Assembly (NCBI GenBank): GCA_965232575.1
Contig: CBDDPZ010000008.1
Span: forward strand, 1,054,001-1,118,000
Reading direction: 5' to 3'
Length of the DNA: 64,000 bases
DNA from: Bin5 sp965232575
GTDB lineage: Bacteria; Chloroflexota; Anaerolineae; Caldilineales; Caldilineaceae
Shown one piece after another: positions 61,023 through 64,000 of this stretch (positions within the stretch are counted from its first letter, which is position 1; every line of letters begins with the position of its first letter). Below the pieces are notes generated by a model. It saw nothing but the letters and a program-made list of their open reading frames with translations. It had not been told where the DNA came from and made no database searches. The position numbers and the translations under genes are program-made.

Positions 61023-61759
61023 CTAACCCCTAACCACGTCGAGTATCACTGCCTGAGTTCGTGTTGTGCGTACGCGCCGCGGCGCAGGGTCAGGCGGTAT
61101 ATTGAGCGATGGTCTCAGGTTGGTGATCATGTCTGCGAACGCCTTTTCCACATCTTCAGCCTCGTTGACGACCCTGTTTCGGGCATCGCTGAACTCGGTG
61201 ATCCACTCGATCCAGCCGACCCACTCCCAGGGAGTAGAGTGGTTGAGGGAGTCGATGCAGACCGCGGCGTTGTCATCCGGCCGGAAACTTGCATCGGCGG
61301 TCGTCTCTTTTGGCGCGTTGCACTGTCCAGGGCAGGTAGGTTTCCTCGATGTCCGCATTGCTGAGGAGCAGTTCGCTGACGGGAAGAATACGGTCGGCGG
61401 CGATGTGGTTTTCGGCCAACCCCATGGGGATTCGATACGTATCCGGTGGGTCGCCTTCGGCGGAGCGGGCAGAGAGATGATCCCAATAAGCGGTCCAGGA
61501 CACCGGCACGACGTCAATGATCAGATCATCATTCTGTTCTTCGAACTGTTCTTTCAGTGCTTCGACTGCGTTCCTGTGCCCTATCGAGAAGGGCTGCCAG
61601 TGGGAAATGGTCACGTTCTCAGCGTCTGGCGGCGGGGTCAGAGGCCATGCTGGACTCTTCGAGTGGCAGCATGGGGACTGTACACGAGACCAGAGCCGCA
61701 GCGGCCGGTGCAGCGGCGAGCCGCAATACCTGACGGCGATTCAATCGATTATTCAGCAT
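61023..61759 (-). pseudogene. Sugar ABC binding lipoprotein, decayed
   Basis: Three frames together resemble a family 1 solute-binding protein. ATG 61759 (AAAGGAG 8 bases upstream) gives a Tat-type lead RRQVLRLAA and lipobox LVSC, ending at a TGA after DPAARR near 61620. The next frame continues TISHWQPFSIGHRNAVEAL, QFEEQNDDLIIDVVPVSW and GDPPDTYRIP. The last frame gives WEWVGWIEWITEF and VEKAFADMITNL, the C-terminal end. About 150 residues of the middle are missing. So it is a pseudogene with a stop, frameshifts and an internal deletion. Confidence 0.8.
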
Positions 61760-61782
61760 TCAATGTGTCTCCTTTGAAACGG

Positions 61783-61811
61783 CAGTTTTTAGTAGCCAGT
61801 TTTTAGTAACT
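61783..61811 (-). repeat. Two ACTAAAAACTG units before decayed binding-protein gene
   Basis: CAGTTTTTAGTAGC followed by CAGTTTTTAGTAACTG: two minus-strand copies of the ACTAAAAACTG unit also seen at 1227 and 44451. The rest of 61812-61981 is non-coding, with an AGGGACGAGGGGGACAGGGA stretch and CCCTGGCCCCTAAATCC near 61850-61903, a looser version of the palindrome at 63017. Confidence 0.5.
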
Positions 61812-61981
61812 GCAACGGCGCAACCCACCTTCTGAACTGTGAAACGGCAGGGAACAGGGACGAGGGGGACAGGGACCAGCTAAACCCTGGCCCCTAAATC
61901 CTGACGTTATCACAATCAAAAGTGGCGGTCAACGGCCAACGAGACCTACCGCGCATGAGTAGGTTCAATCAAAACGCAGAA

Positions 61982-62803
61982 TCAAGATCGCCCCACAGAC
62001 ACCCGCCCGCGCGCCGCCTGCTTGGCTTTATCCCATTTTCCCATCCACGCGTTCCTGCCCGTATGGCGGATAATGTCATGGATCGTCGCCCGCGGTTGGT
62101 AGGGCAGATACATGCCGCAATGCCACGCCAGGTTGCGATAGACCATGAAGTCGCCCGGCCCCAGATAGACCTGTATCGCCCCCGGCATCGAGCGGCAGTG
62201 CTCGAAGTAAAACTGCTCCGCCTCCGCGTCGCTCCACTCCGCCGGCGCCTCCTTCATTATCGGGTCCCCTGTCGACTCGACCTCGTCTGGGAGATTTTGC
62301 TGCCGCAGGTGGCTGCCGGGCACGTACCAGGTACAGGCGTCCGCATAGATGGCGCAGTTGACCTGGTTGAAATAGCGCAGATCGTTCCATACCGTCGCCA
62401 TGAACGATTCCATCTCCGCATCGCGAGCCTCCGGCGGCACCTCCACCACGCCGTCGCGGTGCCATCCGCAATGCCACGGTCGATTCTGCGGCTCGACCAG
62501 AAGCCCCATAATGTCCAGATGCGCGTGTGTATACCCAGGCCCCAGCAGCTGCTCTACTGACAGGCGCAGTTCGTCGAGTTCGGCGTAGTCCCTGAACGGT
62601 TGCAGGTCGATATATTCCGCGTACCGATCCAGCGGTTGGATGCGTTGTGTTTGCGGCCCGTTGAGTTCATGCGCCAGCGCGCGCGCCCTATCTGCCTCGC
62701 GCCGCAAGTCCGTGAGGAGCGAGGGCGGTACAATCCCCCGAAAGATCAGAAATCCTTGTTGATGGTACTCGTGCACCATCCAGTCTTCGAACTGAAACGT
62801 CAT
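61982..62803 (-). CDS. Phytanoyl-CoA dioxygenase (PhyH)-family oxygenase
   Basis: About 273 residues from ATG 62803, with a strong AGGAGG seven bases upstream; a frame open to 62848 is not needed. HxD iron site in CGWHRDGVVEV (about residue 120), YVPGSHLRQQNLP as the family turn, and LAWHCGMYLPYQPRATIHD with the distal His and the 2-oxoglutarate-binding Arg. QGFLIFRGIVPPSLL is the usual N-terminus. Third PhyH-family gene of the window; the WHC and HCGWH variants separate it from the other two. Substrate unknown. Confidence 0.88.
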   Translation of the reverse strand: MTFQFEDWMVHEYHQQGFLIFRGIVPPSLLTDLRREADRARALAHELNGPQTQRIQPLDRYAEYIDLQPFRDYAELDELRLSVEQLLGPGYTHAHLDIMGLLVEPQNRPWHCGWHRDGVVEVPPEARDAEMESFMATVWNDLRYFNQVNCAIYADACTWYVPGSHLRQQNLPDEVESTGDPIMKEAPAEWSDAEAEQFYFEHCRSMPGAIQVYLGPGDFMVYRNLAWHCGMYLPYQPRATIHDIIRHTGRNAWMGKWDKAKQAARGRVSVGRS

Positions 62804-62869
62804 CTCTGCCCTCCTGGTTTCCCCAACGGCAGTTTTTAGTAACGGCAACGGCGCGCCCCACTTTCTGAA

Positions 62870-62967
62870 CTGTGATTTCTGGGATTCAGGGGATTAACTG
62901 CAACGGCAACTGCCTTTAATCCCCCTAATCCCGAAAATCCCCCAAAATCACAGTTGAAATCACAGTC
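62870..62967. repeat. Dispersed palindromic repeat, copy C
   Basis: The fullest copy: CTGTGATTTCTGGGATTCAG, GGGATTAA, core CTGCAACGGCAACTGCC, TTTAATCCCCCTAATCCC and CCCCCAAAATCACAGT. The left and right arms can fold back over about 30 bases. An ACTAAAAACTG unit on the minus strand lies just before it at 62830-62840. No coding potential. Confidence 0.75.
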
Positions 62968-63016
62968 GTATATTGACACTACCACTGCTACGATGAAACT
63001 TGCAACGGCAAACGGC

Positions 63017-63069
63017 AGGGGTTAGGGGCCAGGGACCGGCCAGCCCCTGAATCCTGGCCCCTAACCCCT
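63017..63069. repeat. 17-bp perfect inverted repeat
   Basis: AGGGGTTAGGGGCCAGG (63017-63033) and CCTGGCCCCTAACCCCT (63053-63069), loop 19 bases. Related GGGAC/CCCTAACC strings occur at 61001-61040 and 61846-61905. Placed just before the promoter at 63079. The remainder of the 539-bp gap 62804-63342 shows no gene. Confidence 0.7.
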
Positions 63070-63078
63070 AAACGGCGA

Positions 63079-63107
63079 TTGCTTTCCAAACTCCAATCGG
63101 CTATAAT
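63079..63107 (+). promoter_or_regulatory. Sigma70 promoter before Tat binding protein
   Basis: TTGCTT (63079-63084), 17-base spacer, perfect TATAAT (63102-63107). The leader to ATG 63343 is about 230 bases and includes no recognised riboswitch. Confidence 0.6.
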
Positions 63108-63342
63108 CTGTCAGAGTTGCGCTCGCTACACCCCATAGTACTCGCTCTCAAATAACGAAGCAGTAGCGAATCAGTTGTACTCCCACTGCTTCCGGCCCAC
63201 CATCGACTTTGCGTTTTGGCAGACAAGAGAACCCGGTGGCGAAGAGACCAGCGCCAAAACGCAAACCCGGGAACGCAGGCCTCCCGCTTTCTATCGGTTT
63301 TTTCCATGTGCGCACACTGACCGCAAAAGGAGAAATGACAAG

Positions 63343-64000
63343 ATGGAGAATCTGAACCTTTCCAGGCGCAGTTTCCTGAAGACAGCTGGCGTTGTGTCGG
63401 CCGGCGCTGTTCTGGCCGCGTGTGTTCCGGCAGGCGACATGTCGCAACAGCAGGACGGCGAGCCGGCCGAGGTGACACAGCACCTGATTGCGTGGTTGGG
63501 TGGCTGGACCCCGACCGAAAGCATGGAGCGCAGCGAGGACAACCCCAACCCACACAACAAGATCCTGGAGGTGCTTGACGCCTACAAGGCAGAGCATGCC
63601 GGCGTCGAGATTGAATGGATCAGGCTGCCCACTGGCGTCAACAGCCGCGAATGGATGGTGGCCCAGCAGACCGCAGGTACCGTTCCCCACATCATGCCCG
63701 CGGCCCAATGGATCATCAAAGAGGACGTGGACAAAGACTGGTGGATCGTCCTGACCGACGCACTCCAGGAACCGAACCCCTATGTCGCCGCCGGTGAACC
63801 GGGCAGCGAACGCTGGCTCGACCAGTTCTACCCCACGCCCAACACCATGTTGAACATCGAAGGCAACTTCTATAACGTCGCCTACGGTATCAACACGACC
63901 TGGTTCTTCTATAATGTCGATATGTTTGAAGAGCTTGGCATCTCCGTTCCCGCCAACTATGCCGAATTCCTCGAAAACTGCCAGGTGGCCCACGACGCCG
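63343..64000 (+). CDS. ABC transporter binding lipoprotein (Tat), 3' truncated
   Basis: The gene runs off the window end; 219 codons are visible. Twin-arginine signal SRRSFLKTAGVVSAG, lipobox LAAC (Cys about residue 27), then a linker and a family 1 solute-binding domain (ILEVLDAYKAEHAGVEIEW, REWMVAQQTAGTVPHIM, VAYGINTTWFFYNVDMFEELG with the hinge typical of sugar receptors). AAGGAG stands ten bases before ATG 63343. It is probably the first gene of another carbohydrate importer operon continuing beyond the window. Its N-terminus resembles the Tat leader of the protein at 10260. Confidence 0.9.
   Translation, partial: MENLNLSRRSFLKTAGVVSAGAVLAACVPAGDMSQQQDGEPAEVTQHLIAWLGGWTPTESMERSEDNPNPHNKILEVLDAYKAEHAGVEIEWIRLPTGVNSREWMVAQQTAGTVPHIMPAAQWIIKEDVDKDWWIVLTDALQEPNPYVAAGEPGSERWLDQFYPTPNTMLNIEGNFYNVAYGINTTWFFYNVDMFEELGISVPANYAEFLENCQVAHDA

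Overview
ORGANISM. The window is GC-rich bacterial DNA with ordinary Shine-Dalgarno sites and sigma70-like promoters. Tat-dependent lipoprotein binding proteins (SRRAFLKTAG followed by LSAC or LAAC), BMP-family lipoproteins, many Gfo/Idh/MocA oxidoreductases, three phytanoyl-CoA dioxygenase-like genes, GcvT-like demethylases and abundant short intergenic palindromes together resemble Chloroflexota of the Caldilineales/Anaerolineae type, possibly an environmental or sponge-associated lineage. This placement is inferred from style, not from a marker gene. LAYOUT. 1-2.5 kb: two GcvT-fold genes, the 3' end of a dimethylglycine-dehydrogenase-like oxidoreductase and a DmdA-like demethylase. 2.6-5.3 kb: an AT-richer restriction-modification cassette (frameshifted DUF4928-type protein, C5 methyltransferase, Vsr nickase), followed by scraps of an IS3 transposase and a fibronectin-like gene. 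6-16.8 kb: a sugar-use locus with a GH78 alpha-L-rhamnosidase and an oxidoreductase on the minus strand, and diverging from them an ABC sugar transporter (binding protein and two permeases) plus three more Gfo/Idh/MocA genes, two of them a tandem duplication. 16.8-25 kb, minus strand: PhyH dioxygenase, aldo/keto reductase, glycosyltransferase, two small membrane proteins, and a BMP/nucleoside-type ABC ATPase with two BMP lipoproteins but no permease. 25.3-30.4 kb, plus strand: a homocysteine-methyltransferase fusion, DUF1638, an alkaline-phosphatase-superfamily enzyme, a PHP phosphoesterase and a PfkB kinase. 30.7-40.8 kb: PhyH, a selenocysteine tRNA with its own promoter, a zinc-ribbon/BON/LysM membrane protein, an MFS transporter, a double-module UxaA-family protein, a beta-propeller protein and a two-gene YraQ-type permease/TIGR03943 operon. 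41.1-47.3 kb: a six-gene catabolic run (class V aminotransferase, unknown protein, polysaccharide deacetylase, Gfo/Idh/MocA, two TIM-barrel isomerases). 47.6-51.3 kb: a DppA-DppB-DppC peptide-type transporter without ATPases. 51.3-60.7 kb: an inserted segment with a decayed IS982 copy and a three-gene defence-like cassette ending in a 1,773-residue DEAH helicase with a DUF1998 C-terminus (DruE-like). The segment is bracketed by two same-length copies of the dppC 3' end. 60.9-64 kb: a decayed sugar-binding-protein gene, a third PhyH gene, a repeat-rich intergenic stretch and the start of another Tat lipoprotein binding protein. HOW IT FITS TOGETHER. Most genes import and break down carbohydrates or cyclitols (ABC importers feeding Gfo/Idh/MocA dehydrogenases, isomerases and a rhamnosidase) or handle one-carbon and methyl groups (GcvT-like proteins, homocysteine methyltransferase, DUF1638). 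Two defence loci are set into this metabolic background, and the one at 52.3-60.6 kb is the main candidate for an incompletely described system.
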